This document shows positions 52,941 through 60,920 of a DNA stretch of 64,000 bases, piece after piece. Position numbers and translations under genes: made by a program. The notes below the pieces were generated by a model. It did not search any database. It was not told the DNA's origin and saw only the letters and a program-made list of their open reading frames with translations. How positions within the stretch are numbered: the stretch's first letter is position 1; every line of letters starts with the position of its first letter. The stretch lies in the NCBI RefSeq assembly GCF_002217435.1, contig NZ_MUHF01000021.1, positions 195,303 to 259,302 of the forward strand, in the 5' to 3' direction. Origin of the DNA: Flavobacterium reichenbachii. Its GTDB lineage: Bacteria; Bacteroidota; Bacteroidia; Flavobacteriales; Flavobacteriaceae.

Positions 52941-52971
52941 TTTGGAAAAAAAAGTAATAACCGTATTTTTG
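52941..52971 (+). promoter_or_regulatory. Promoter of yebC (full consensus)
   Basis: TTTG at 52941-52944, exactly 19 bp, then TATTTTTG at 52964-52971. Both boxes match the Bacteroidota consensus, 23 bp before the ATG. Confidence 0.8.
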
Positions 52972-52994
52972 CATCACAAAACTAAAAATTAGAA

Positions 52995-53708
52995 ATGGGA
53001 AGAGCGTTCGAATTTAGAAAAGGAAGAAAAATGAAACGTTGGTCTGCAATGGCCAAAACATTTACCAGAATTGGTAAAGATATCGTTATGGCTGTTAAAG
53101 AAGGCGGACCTAATCCTGATGCCAATTCCAGACTAAGAGCGGTTATACAAAATGCGAAAGCAGCCAACATGCCAAAAGACAACGTTGAGCGCGCTATCAA
53201 AAATGCAAGTAATAAAGATACTGCCAACTATAAAGAGATTTTGTTTGAAGGATATGCTCCTCACGGAATTGCGATTTTGATTGAAACTGCCTCTGATAAC
53301 AATAACAGAACTGTAGCAAACATTAGAAGTTATTTTAATAAATGCAACGGAACAATGGGAACTCAGGGTTCTGTGGAGTTTATGTTTGATCATACTTGCA
53401 ACTTTAGAATTGCAAAAGGAAATCTTGATCCTGAAGAATTAGAATTAGAACTTATTGATTTTGGTGCAGAAGAAGTTTTTGAGGATGAGGACGGAATCTT
53501 AATTTATGCTCCTTTTGGAAGTTTTGGCGCTTTGCAGAAAGAATTAGAAAACAGAAGCCTTGAAATTTTATCTTCTGGTTTTGAGCGTATACCTCAAATC
53601 ACAAAAGAACTTACGGAAGCTCAGATTGCTGATGTTGAAAAATTGATTGAAAAAATTGAAGAAGATGATGACGTTATGAACGTTTATCATACGATGCAAG
53701 AATCGTAA
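52995..53708 (+). CDS. YebC/PmpR family DNA-binding protein
   Basis: 237 residues, the usual size. The N-terminus GRAFEFRKGRKMKRWSAMAKTFTRIGKDI and AVKEGGPNPDANSRLRAV are family signatures (KxxRMxRxxAMA type), followed by NMPKDNVERAIKNA and EGYAPHGIAILIE. Family members act as transcription factors or help resolve ribosome stalls. It has its own perfect promoter and a terminator. Bacteroidota genomes usually encode one copy. Confidence 0.93.
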   Translation: MGRAFEFRKGRKMKRWSAMAKTFTRIGKDIVMAVKEGGPNPDANSRLRAVIQNAKAANMPKDNVERAIKNASNKDTANYKEILFEGYAPHGIAILIETASDNNNRTVANIRSYFNKCNGTMGTQGSVEFMFDHTCNFRIAKGNLDPEELELELIDFGAEEVFEDEDGILIYAPFGSFGALQKELENRSLEILSSGFERIPQITKELTEAQIADVEKLIEKIEEDDDVMNVYHTMQES

Positions 53709-53723
53709 TATCTTTTTAAATAC

Positions 53724-53758
53724 AAAAAAAAGCTCCGGATTTTCCAGAGCTTTTTTTG
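53724..53758 (+). terminator. Terminator of yebC
   Basis: AAAAAAAGCTC-c-GG ... CC-a-GAGCTTTTTTT, interrupted by one mismatch, with T tract. Confidence 0.85.
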
Positions 53759-53789
53759 TTTAGGAAGCTCTATAATTCAAATAAAAAAT

Positions 53790-53797
53790 TATATTTG
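53790..53797 (+). promoter_or_regulatory. -7 box of the small membrane peptide gene
   Basis: TATATTTG matches TAnnTTTG, 37 bp before the ATG at 53835. No good -33 TTTG at the expected place. Confidence 0.45.
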
Positions 53798-53834
53798 CTA
53801 TTCTCACCAATAAACTAATTTTAATTTAAAATCT

Positions 53835-53912
53835 ATGCAGACATCAAAATTTACAAGATTTGCCGTAATTGCTCTGGTAATCTTATTTATAGTAATCAGC
53901 GTAATAAGCTAA
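53835..53912 (+). CDS. 25-residue single-helix membrane peptide
   Basis: ATG 53835, TAA 53910-53912. After a short charged start (MQTSKFTRF) the peptide is one uninterrupted hydrophobic stretch (AVIALVILFIVISVIS), long enough to be a membrane helix. The case for a real gene is the context: its own TAnnTTTG box, no overlap with neighbours, and a 17-bp perfect terminator stem starting at its stop codon. No homologue recognised. It might alternatively be a short ORF inside a small RNA gene. Confidence 0.6.
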   Translation: MQTSKFTRFAVIALVILFIVISVIS

Positions 53913-53955
53913 AACAATAAAGCCTTCTGAATTTAGAAGGCTTTATTGTTTTTAT
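53912..53955 (+). terminator. Very strong terminator after the small peptide gene
   Basis: AAACAATAAAGCCTTCT / AGAAGGCTTTATTGTTT, a 17-bp perfect stem with a 6-nt loop (GAATTT) and T tract. The AGCCTTCT core recurs in the terminator at 54613-54648. Confidence 0.93.
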
Positions 53956-54051
53956 TAAAGAAATTATATTAAGTGATAAAATAATAGTAAATTTAAAATG
54001 CTTCACTTTTTAAAACAGAGGCTAATAAAATAATAAAAGATATTAATATAT

Positions 54052-54609
54052 ATGAATAATTGGTCAATAGACGATCTGCAAAAAACCTGGCACTTAGTTT
54101 CAAAATTACATGAAGGTCAAAAATATGGAGGAGAGGAAGAAGGACTCCAGATAGAATACATAAATCACATAGGAAGTGTGACATTTGAAATCATAAATGC
54201 CCTGAATCATAGTCCAGCTCTCAATGGCGACTTAGCTGTAAAATGTGCATTGTTACACGATACAATAGAAGATACTGAAATTTCTTTTGAAAAAGTTAAG
54301 GTACTTTTTGGACAAGAAGTTGCAAATGGAGTGAGCGCTTTAACTAAAGACACTACACTAAAAGATAAGTCGGCTCAAATGGAGCATAGTTTATCTAGAA
54401 TAACACAACAGCCAAAAGAGGTCTGGTCGGTTAAAATGGCAGACAGAATATGCAATTTATATGCGCCTCCTTATTATTGGACTAACGAAAAAATAATAGA
54501 ATATCACAAAGAATCTTTACTGATTTATGATACTTTAAAAGAAGGAAATATATACCTGGCCAATAGATTAAAAGAAAAAATAGAGAATTATAAATTATTC
54601 TTCAAATAA
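54052..54609 (+). CDS. HD-domain hydrolase of SpoT/Mesh1 type
   Basis: 185 residues, single domain. The metal-binding His and HD motifs appear as EYINHIGSV and CALLHDTIEDT, with the ED pair, then FGQEVANGVSALTKD and KMADRICNL. This is the small alarmone hydrolase pattern (ppGpp 3'-pyrophosphohydrolase); a synthetase domain is missing. Substrate ppGpp is inferred from the family, since some relatives hydrolyse NADPH or other nucleotides. It lies between two terminators sharing the same stem core. Confidence 0.85.
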   Translation: MNNWSIDDLQKTWHLVSKLHEGQKYGGEEEGLQIEYINHIGSVTFEIINALNHSPALNGDLAVKCALLHDTIEDTEISFEKVKVLFGQEVANGVSALTKDTTLKDKSAQMEHSLSRITQQPKEVWSVKMADRICNLYAPPYYWTNEKIIEYHKESLLIYDTLKEGNIYLANRLKEKIENYKLFFK

Positions 54610-54612
54610 AAA

Positions 54613-54648
54613 AGAAGCCTTCTGATGTTGTAATTCAGAAGGCTTTTC
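54613..54648. terminator. Bidirectional terminator between HD and LamG genes
   Basis: AGCCTTCTGA / TCAGAAGGCT with a 9-nt loop, A and T tracts on both sides, between convergent genes. Confidence 0.9.
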
Positions 54649-54716
54649 ACTAATTCTAAAAAAATTAAATGCTTACTAAACAATTCAAAAACTAATTATC
54701 TAACCAAAGTTTCATT

Positions 54717-55616
54717 TTATTTTGAAGACATCTTCTTTATAGGGGTATTTGTAATTTTCAACAAATAAGTCCCTTCCGGAAGATCATTTATACTCATAGA
54801 ATTATTTCCTATTATTTTTTGTCCCTGCGAAAACACTTCTATCGTTTTTGTTACATTAACATCTTTTGATGTTATTGCTCCAGTTGTTTTTGCTCCATTA
54901 GCTTTTACAATGCCTTTCCCGTTTTTTGTTTCATCAGAGGTTTCTACGGCTGCAACAGTTGGTTTAGAGCTATTATAAAGTTCACTAACCTGATCTTGTG
55001 TCAAAGCAACATCATAGATCTTTAAATCGTCTATATCTGCGTTAATTCCGATAGTTGTATTGATCTCTCCTATTCTAAAAATATTTCCTTTTGTAGATCT
55101 TGACATCCCGTCGAGAAATTTTAATAATTTTCCGTCACGATAAATCTTAGAAACCACTCCCTCATACGTAATTGTATAATTGTACCAAACAAATTTCTGA
55201 AGTGGTGTCGGAACAATAATATCGTTAGAAGCTCCCCAAGCAGCTAAACTTAGATCTGAGTTGGCAGAATTAGTTCCTTGCTGCAGCAAACCGCAATATT
55301 GAGCGTTAGAAGCATTTCCATAACCCCAAATATAATTTGGCGTTGTAATATCATTAAATTTTATCCAAATACTAATTGTTCTGGCGCTTTTATCTTGCGG
55401 AAGATTATCAATAACTGCTTCTAAAGCTTTGTTAGCAAGTCGTTGTGCACTTTTTGCAACCCCAGCTCTGTCAGCAACAAAATTATCCGTTCCCATGAAC
55501 GAAATTGAATTGCTGGTATTGGTCAGGTTTCCGTTAAAATTAAATTCATGAATTGGAGTTTGCGCATGAACGTTTAAGTAACTTACCAAAATAAAAGTAA
55601 GTAGAGTTTTTTTCAT
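54717..55616 (-). CDS. LamG-domain secreted protein
   Basis: 299 residues with signal peptide (to HAQ). Residues ~22-215 form a LamG/concanavalin-like domain (HEFNFNGNLTNTSNSISF, ISIWIKFNDITTPNYIWGYGN, ADIDDLKIYDVALTQDQVSELY). The C-terminus (IEVFSQGQKIIGNNSMSINDLPEGTYLLKI) resembles a type IX secretion sorting domain (type A: G.ii.....dL..G.Y.lki), so the protein may be exported to the cell surface. It probably binds a glycan or protein; no catalytic motif. Confidence 0.8.
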   Translation of the reverse strand: MKKTLLTFILVSYLNVHAQTPIHEFNFNGNLTNTSNSISFMGTDNFVADRAGVAKSAQRLANKALEAVIDNLPQDKSARTISIWIKFNDITTPNYIWGYGNASNAQYCGLLQQGTNSANSDLSLAAWGASNDIIVPTPLQKFVWYNYTITYEGVVSKIYRDGKLLKFLDGMSRSTKGNIFRIGEINTTIGINADIDDLKIYDVALTQDQVSELYNSSKPTVAAVETSDETKNGKGIVKANGAKTTGAITSKDVNVTKTIEVFSQGQKIIGNNSMSINDLPEGTYLLKITNTPIKKMSSK

Positions 55617-55924
55617 ATTTGTAGATTTTGGGGGATACTAAAAAAACATTAGTGTCTTTTTAACACTGCTAATCTATATTATTACAAATTTTAACAAAAA
55701 TATATCCGATTAAAGACTAAAATAATCGACGAAATACACTAATCTAATCTTTTTATATACCTTAGTTTTTATTATACTTTAGCAAAAATTATTAAAATAA
55801 TAAAATTTTTTCAATGTAAATTGAAATTTCCTACGTATTAGTACGGTATATTCAATCAAAATACAAATATTAACATTTATCAACTTTTAAAAATTATTAA
55901 AAATTGACAGACAAAATTCAAGAC
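55617..55924. other. Spacer between the LamG gene and cysteine synthase
   Basis: Very AT-rich, without ORFs. On the minus strand TATTTTTG (plus-strand 55695-55702) is a possible -7 box for the LamG gene. CCTACGTATTAGTACGG (55830-55846) contains TACG twice, 10 bp apart, and may be an activator site. Confidence 0.35.
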
Positions 55925-55928
55925 AAAA

Positions 55929-55955
55929 AAAACTCCATCACAAGGATGGAGTTAA
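55929..55955 (-). terminator. Terminator of the cysteine synthase-like gene
   Basis: AACTCCATC / GATGGAGTT with a 5-nt loop and T tract on the minus strand. Confidence 0.85.
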
Positions 55956-55976
55956 TATCTCAAAAAGTATTTTTAT

Positions 55977-57017
55977 CTACTTTACAAATTCAATTTTTTG
56001 AACTTCTTCTTCATTGACACTGTCAAAGAATCCTTGTTCGTTCATCCAGTCGTCGCTGAATACTTTACTCATGTAGCGAGAACCATGATCAGGGAAAATA
56101 GCAATAATATTGCTGTCTTTTGTAAACTCACCTTCTTCTGCATATTGTTTAATAGCCTGCATTACAGCACCTGAGGTGTAACCCACAAACAAACCTTCTT
56201 TGCGAGTAATTTCTCTTGCAGAATGCGCACTTTCTTCATCGGTAACCTTCATAAACTTATCGATGATATCAAAATCTGTTGCTGACGGAATTAGATTTTT
56301 ACCTAAACCTTCTATACGATAAGGGTAAATTTCTTTGTTGTCAAATTCTCTTGTTTCGTGGTATTTTTTTAATACTGATCCAAAAGCATCAACACCTAAA
56401 ATTCTAATATTCGGATTTTGCTCTTTTAAGAATTTTGCAGTTCCTGAGATTGTTCCTCCTGTTCCGCTGCAAGCAATAAGATGGGTGATTTTTCCTTTTG
56501 TCTGTTCCCAGATTTCTGGACCTGTGCTGTTGTAGTGAGCATCAATATTTAATTGGTTAAAATATTGATTAATGTAAACTGATCCTTTAGTTTCCTCGTG
56601 TAATCGTTTAGCGACATTATAGTAAGATCTTTCGTCATCTGCAGATACGTGAGCCGGACAGACATAAACTTTAGCCCCTAAGCTTCGCAGCATATCAATC
56701 TTATCTTTGGATGATTTTGAGCTTACTGCCAGAATACAATTGTAACCTTTAATAATGCTTACCATTGCCAGACTAAATCCTGTATTACCAGAAGTTGTTT
56801 CAATGATGGTGTCTCCTGGAGAAAGAATTCCTTTTTTCTCGGCTTCTTCAATAATATATAACGCTATTCTATCTTTTGAGGAATGACCTGGATTAAAAGC
56901 TTCTACCTTTGCGTAGAAATTTCCTTCTAACTCTTCGGTGATTTTATTTAGTTTAATAAGAGGGGTATTACCTATTAACTCTAAAACATTATTATAAGCG
57001 TTTATTTCTTCTTTCAT
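55977..57017 (-). CDS. Cysteine synthase / cystathionine beta-synthase family enzyme
   Basis: 346 residues from the ATG at 57017 (MKEEINAYNNVLELIGNTP); the in-frame start at 57047 lies over the putative leader. PLP lysine in GHSSKDRIALYII (family form G.S.KDR), substrate loop ETTSGNTG, and SGTGGTISGTAKFL. No CBS domain is attached. It could be a cysteine synthase (O-acetylserine) or a cystathionine beta-synthase; ELIGNTPLIKLN does not separate them. It is followed (70 bp upstream on the strand) by the oligopeptidase B gene. Confidence 0.9.
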   Translation of the reverse strand: MKEEINAYNNVLELIGNTPLIKLNKITEELEGNFYAKVEAFNPGHSSKDRIALYIIEEAEKKGILSPGDTIIETTSGNTGFSLAMVSIIKGYNCILAVSSKSSKDKIDMLRSLGAKVYVCPAHVSADDERSYYNVAKRLHEETKGSVYINQYFNQLNIDAHYNSTGPEIWEQTKGKITHLIACSGTGGTISGTAKFLKEQNPNIRILGVDAFGSVLKKYHETREFDNKEIYPYRIEGLGKNLIPSATDFDIIDKFMKVTDEESAHSAREITRKEGLFVGYTSGAVMQAIKQYAEEGEFTKDSNIIAIFPDHGSRYMSKVFSDDWMNEQGFFDSVNEEEVQKIEFVK

Positions 57018-57086
57018 AAAAAAATAGTTAATCAACAGCATTTTCAAATGCCATGATAGGTTGCAAATTTAACAAAAATTTTCTAA

Positions 57087-59222
57087 TTAGCTTTTAATTT
57101 TTTCTAAATCTAATAAAAAACTAAATTCTTTTGCTAAGTCTTTTAAAGCTTCAAATCGTCCTGAAGCACCGCCATGTCCGGCATCCATATTAGTATCTAA
57201 AAATAAAAGTTTGTCATTTATTTTTAAATCTCTCAATTTGGCTACCCACTTAGCTGGCTCCCAGTATTGTACCTGCGAATCGTGTAATCCAGTAGATACA
57301 TACATGTTTGGATAATTCTGAGCTTTTACATTATCGTAAGGCGAATACGACAACATATAATCGTAATACTTTTTATTATTTGGGTTTCCCCATTCGTCAT
57401 ATTCTCCTGTGGTCAGCGGAATGCTGTCGTCTAACATAGTTGTAATAACATCTACAAAAGGCACCTGAGCTATGACTCCGTTGTATAATTCTGGGGCTTC
57501 ATTTACAATAACTCCCATCAATAATCCTCCGGCAGATCCTCCTTCTGCATATAAATGTTCAGAAGAAGTATATTTCTCGTCTATTACAAATTTAGAGCAA
57601 TCGATGAAATCTGTAAAGGTATTTTTCTTTTTTAACAGTTTTCCGTCTTCATACCATTGTCTTCCTAAATCCTCACCTCCTCTAATATGGGCAATTGCAT
57701 ATACAAAGCCGCGATCTAAAAGAGAAAGACGAGTAGATGAAAAATACGTATCCATCGTGATTCCGTACGAACCATAAGCATAAAGTAATAATGGATTTTT
57801 GCCGTCTTTCTTCAATCCTTTACGATAAATCATCGAAATTGGAACTTTTACACCGTCTCTGGCAGTCGCCCAAACACGCTCTTCAACGTAATTTTCTTTG
57901 TCAAATTTACCGCCTAAAACTTCTTGTTCTTTTAAGATTTCCTTTGTTTTAGTTTTCATATTAAAATCAATAACAGAGGACGGCGTTCCCAGCGATTGGT
58001 AACTGTAACGCAAAACATCGGTATCAAAATCGATATTGGTTGTAGTATATGCATTGTAAGTTTCGCTGCCAAACGGAAGGTAATAATCCGGCTCGTCTCC
58101 CCAAGGCATTATACGAATATGATTTAAACCATTTGAGCGTTCTTCTACAACTAAATAGTTTTTAAAAATTTCGATATCTTCTAATAAAACATCTTCGCGG
58201 TGCGCAATTACATCTACCCAATTTTTTTTACCTGTTTTATTTTCAGGTGTTTTCATCAGCTTAAAATTGGTAGCCTTATCTTTATTAGTTAAAATATAAA
58301 AAGAGTCCTGATAATGAGAAATACTATACTCTAATCCGCGGACGCGAGGCTGAAACACCTCAAATTCACCATTTGGATTGTCAGAATTCAGAATTCTATA
58401 CTCGGTAGTAAGTGTGCTTCCTGACCCTATTACGATATATTTTCTTGATTTTTCTTTGCTGATCGAGACATTAAAAGTATCATCTGTTTCGTTAAAAACT
58501 AAAACATCTTCTTTACTATCTGAATTTAATTTATGTCTAAAAACTTTGTCAGCTCTTAGTGTAACCTCATCTTGTCTAACATAAAAGATCGTATTGTTGT
58601 CATTTGCCCAAACAGATCCTCCGGTTACATTTTCTATCTTATCTGGCAGAATTTCTCCCGTTTCTAAGTTTTTAATCTGAATGCTATAGATTCTTCTTCC
58701 AACAATATCTACTCCAAAACTGGCAAATTTATTGTCGGGACTCACACTTAATCCTCCAAGTTTAAAATAAGCATGCCCCTTTGCCAATTCGTTACAGTTA
58801 AACAAAATTTCTTCAGCCGCTGTAAGGCTTCCCTTTTTTCTTGAAAATATCGGATAATCCTGCCCTGTTTCAAAACGTGTGATATAAAAATATCCATTAT
58901 AAAAATAAGGAACAGAAGAATCATCTTCTTTAATTCTGCTTTTCATTTCCTCATACAAATTTCCCTGAAGATCTTTTGTATGTGCAGTCATATTTTGGTA
59001 ATATGAATTTTCCTGATTTAGATAATCAATTACTTCTGAATTTTCTCGGTCGTTAAGCCAGAAATAATTATCGATTCGCGTTTCTTTATGTTTTTTTAAT
59101 GTTTTTGGTATTACTTTGGCCTTTGGAGCCACTATATCATTTTGCATTGATTGAGCATTAGTTTTTAAATACGAAGAAGCAAAAATAGTACAAACACAAC
59201 AGAAGAGAATTAATTTTTTCAT
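57087..59222 (-). CDS. ptrB: Oligopeptidase B-type prolyl oligopeptidase (S9)
   Basis: 711 residues from the ATG at 59222, which opens a signal peptide (MKKLILFCCVCTIFASS... to NAQ). N-terminal beta-propeller (~80-400) and C-terminal alpha/beta-hydrolase: GGSAGGLLMG (nucleophile Ser), Asp in TGLHDSQVQYW, and His in DMDAGHGGASGRF. It cleaves short peptides; the Arg/Lys-specific S9A subgroup is probable from the overall layout (LLLYAYGSYGI, RGGEDLGRQWYEDGK). Predicted periplasmic or envelope. Confidence 0.92.
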   Translation of the reverse strand: MKKLILFCCVCTIFASSYLKTNAQSMQNDIVAPKAKVIPKTLKKHKETRIDNYFWLNDRENSEVIDYLNQENSYYQNMTAHTKDLQGNLYEEMKSRIKEDDSSVPYFYNGYFYITRFETGQDYPIFSRKKGSLTAAEEILFNCNELAKGHAYFKLGGLSVSPDNKFASFGVDIVGRRIYSIQIKNLETGEILPDKIENVTGGSVWANDNNTIFYVRQDEVTLRADKVFRHKLNSDSKEDVLVFNETDDTFNVSISKEKSRKYIVIGSGSTLTTEYRILNSDNPNGEFEVFQPRVRGLEYSISHYQDSFYILTNKDKATNFKLMKTPENKTGKKNWVDVIAHREDVLLEDIEIFKNYLVVEERSNGLNHIRIMPWGDEPDYYLPFGSETYNAYTTTNIDFDTDVLRYSYQSLGTPSSVIDFNMKTKTKEILKEQEVLGGKFDKENYVEERVWATARDGVKVPISMIYRKGLKKDGKNPLLLYAYGSYGITMDTYFSSTRLSLLDRGFVYAIAHIRGGEDLGRQWYEDGKLLKKKNTFTDFIDCSKFVIDEKYTSSEHLYAEGGSAGGLLMGVIVNEAPELYNGVIAQVPFVDVITTMLDDSIPLTTGEYDEWGNPNNKKYYDYMLSYSPYDNVKAQNYPNMYVSTGLHDSQVQYWEPAKWVAKLRDLKINDKLLFLDTNMDAGHGGASGRFEALKDLAKEFSFLLDLEKIKS

Positions 59223-59232
59223 AAAATATTCT

Positions 59233-59263
59233 ATTGATATAATATAGCAATATACTAATTTTG
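59233..59263 (+). promoter_or_regulatory. Promoter of ybaB
   Basis: ATTG (59233-59236; TTG of the -33 box), 19-bp spacer, TAATTTTG (59256-59263). 28 bp before the ATG. Confidence 0.65.
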
Positions 59264-59291
59264 TATGAAATAATTTAAAAATCAACAAAAA

Positions 59292-59612
59292 ATGGATTTA
59301 ATGGGAATGATGGGCAAACTTAAAGAAACCCAACAAAAAATTGAAGATACAAAAAAGCGACTTGATACCGTTTTAATCGACGAGCAAAGCGCTGATGGAT
59401 TATTAAAAATAACATTGACAGCAAATAGAAAAGTGAAATCAATCTCTATTGATGACTCTTTGCTTGAAGACAAAGAACAATTGGAAGATTATCTAATCGT
59501 AACCTTAAATAAAGCAATCGAAAAAGCAACAAGTGTAAACGAAAAAGAACTTGATGCTGTAGCAAAAATGGATATGCCAATGATTCCAGGAATGGATAAT
59601 CTTTTTAAATAA
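59292..59612 (+). CDS. YbaB/EbfC family nucleoid-associated protein
   Basis: 106 residues, standard size. The N-terminal coiled coil (MMGKLKETQQKIEDTKKRLD) and the beta-strand/helix core (LLKITLTANRKVKSISIDDSLL) match the dimeric DNA-binding family. Divergent from ptrB. No recombination gene (recR, dnaX) is adjacent as it would be in Proteobacteria. Confidence 0.93.
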   Translation: MDLMGMMGKLKETQQKIEDTKKRLDTVLIDEQSADGLLKITLTANRKVKSISIDDSLLEDKEQLEDYLIVTLNKAIEKATSVNEKELDAVAKMDMPMIPGMDNLFK

Positions 59613-59750
59613 GGTTCAAAGGTTTAAAAAAAGGCTCAAAGGTTCAAAGGTTTTCCAAGTAGGAATAACCTTTGAACCTTTGAATTAAAAAGACATACTA
59701 AACTATGCCCTAAAAACCTTTGTACCTCTGAACCTTTGCACCTCTTCTTT
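59613..59750. repeat. AAAGGTTCAAAGG-type inverted minisatellite
   Basis: AAGGTTCAAAGGTTT, GGCTCAAAGGTTCAAAGG, then the inverse CCTTTGAACCTTTG and finally ACCTCTGAACCTTTGCACC. Located between convergent ybaB and ltaE; it can fold into a long hairpin that probably terminates both. Confidence 0.82.
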
Positions 59751-60770
59751 CTATATCTTCGAAAACGTTTCTAAAACATACGTATGCATTACTTCCTTAT
59801 AATCTAAGTGGGTAACAATTCGGAGTTTATTATGACCTAAGGAACTGATTAAAATATTTTTCTGTTTTAATTTTTCAATCAGAAGCTGATCGCTGTAACC
59901 TTCGGCCAGTGAAAAAATCAAAATATTCGTTTCTACTGGTTCAACAGCGGCAACCCACGATTTTGTACTCAAAATTGCTGCAATTTCTTTGACTCTTCGA
60001 TGATCTTCTGCAAGCCTTTCTATATTATTTGCCAAAGCATAAAGCCCCGCAGCAGCCAAATAACCAACCTGACGCATTCCGCCGCCTAATATTTTTCTAA
60101 TTCTTAAAGCTCTGTGAATATCTGCTTTACTTCCCAGCAGAACAGATCCAATTGGAGCTCCCAATCCTTTTGACAAACAAACAGAAATCGTATCGAAAAT
60201 AGCCCCAAACTCCTTTGGATTTTGTCTTTTTGCAACTAATGCATTCCAAATTCTGGCTCCATCCAAATGAAATTTCAAATTATTAGCATCGCATACTTTT
60301 TTTATTTCTCTTAAATCTTCTAATTCATAACAAGCTCCGCCTCCTTTATTTGTTGTGTTTTCTACACAAACTAAACTTGTTAACGGGCTGTGATAAAACT
60401 CTGGATCATTAATCGCAGCAGCAACCTGAGACGCAGTGATCATACCGCGATGTCCATCTAATAAACAGCAAGAAACACCGCTGTTAAAAGAAACTCCTCC
60501 TCCTTCATAATTATATACATGCGCGTATTTATCTGCAATTAATTGGTCGCCTGGCTGTGTGTGCAGCTTAATAGCGGTTTGATTTGCCATAGTTCCAGAA
60601 GGAAAAAAAAGACCTGCTTCCATACCAAAAAATTCAGCTGTTCTGGTTTCCAACTCTATAACCGTTGGATCTTGTTTGTATACATCATCGCCAACTTGAG
60701 CGTTAAACATATACTGCAGCATTTCGTAAGTAGGTTTGGTAATGGTATCGCTAATTAAATTTATTTCCAT
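59751..60770 (-). CDS. ltaE: Low-specificity L-threonine aldolase
   Basis: 339 residues, PLP fold type I. FFPSGTMANQTAIKLHTQPGDQLI and KFHLDGARIWNA are family signatures, with the PLP lysine in CLSKGLGAPIGSVLLG. It cleaves threonine or allo-threonine to glycine and acetaldehyde, opposite in direction to the thr operon 25 kb away. A TAATTTTG box reads on the minus strand at 60809-60802. Confidence 0.92.
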   Translation of the reverse strand: MEINLISDTITKPTYEMLQYMFNAQVGDDVYKQDPTVIELETRTAEFFGMEAGLFFPSGTMANQTAIKLHTQPGDQLIADKYAHVYNYEGGGVSFNSGVSCCLLDGHRGMITASQVAAAINDPEFYHSPLTSLVCVENTTNKGGGACYELEDLREIKKVCDANNLKFHLDGARIWNALVAKRQNPKEFGAIFDTISVCLSKGLGAPIGSVLLGSKADIHRALRIRKILGGGMRQVGYLAAAGLYALANNIERLAEDHRRVKEIAAILSTKSWVAAVEPVETNILIFSLAEGYSDQLLIEKLKQKNILISSLGHNKLRIVTHLDYKEVMHTYVLETFSKI

Positions 60771-60920
60771 ATTCTAAAAACTATATCTTATTTTTGTAAA
60801 GCAAAATTACGTATTACTGATAGTTATTGGTGGCAAGTTTTATTAAATTTTAACTTGCTTATTTCTACAGACCAAATTAACGTAATAATTATAAAAAACA
60901 TATAAAACTAGTATTAATTT

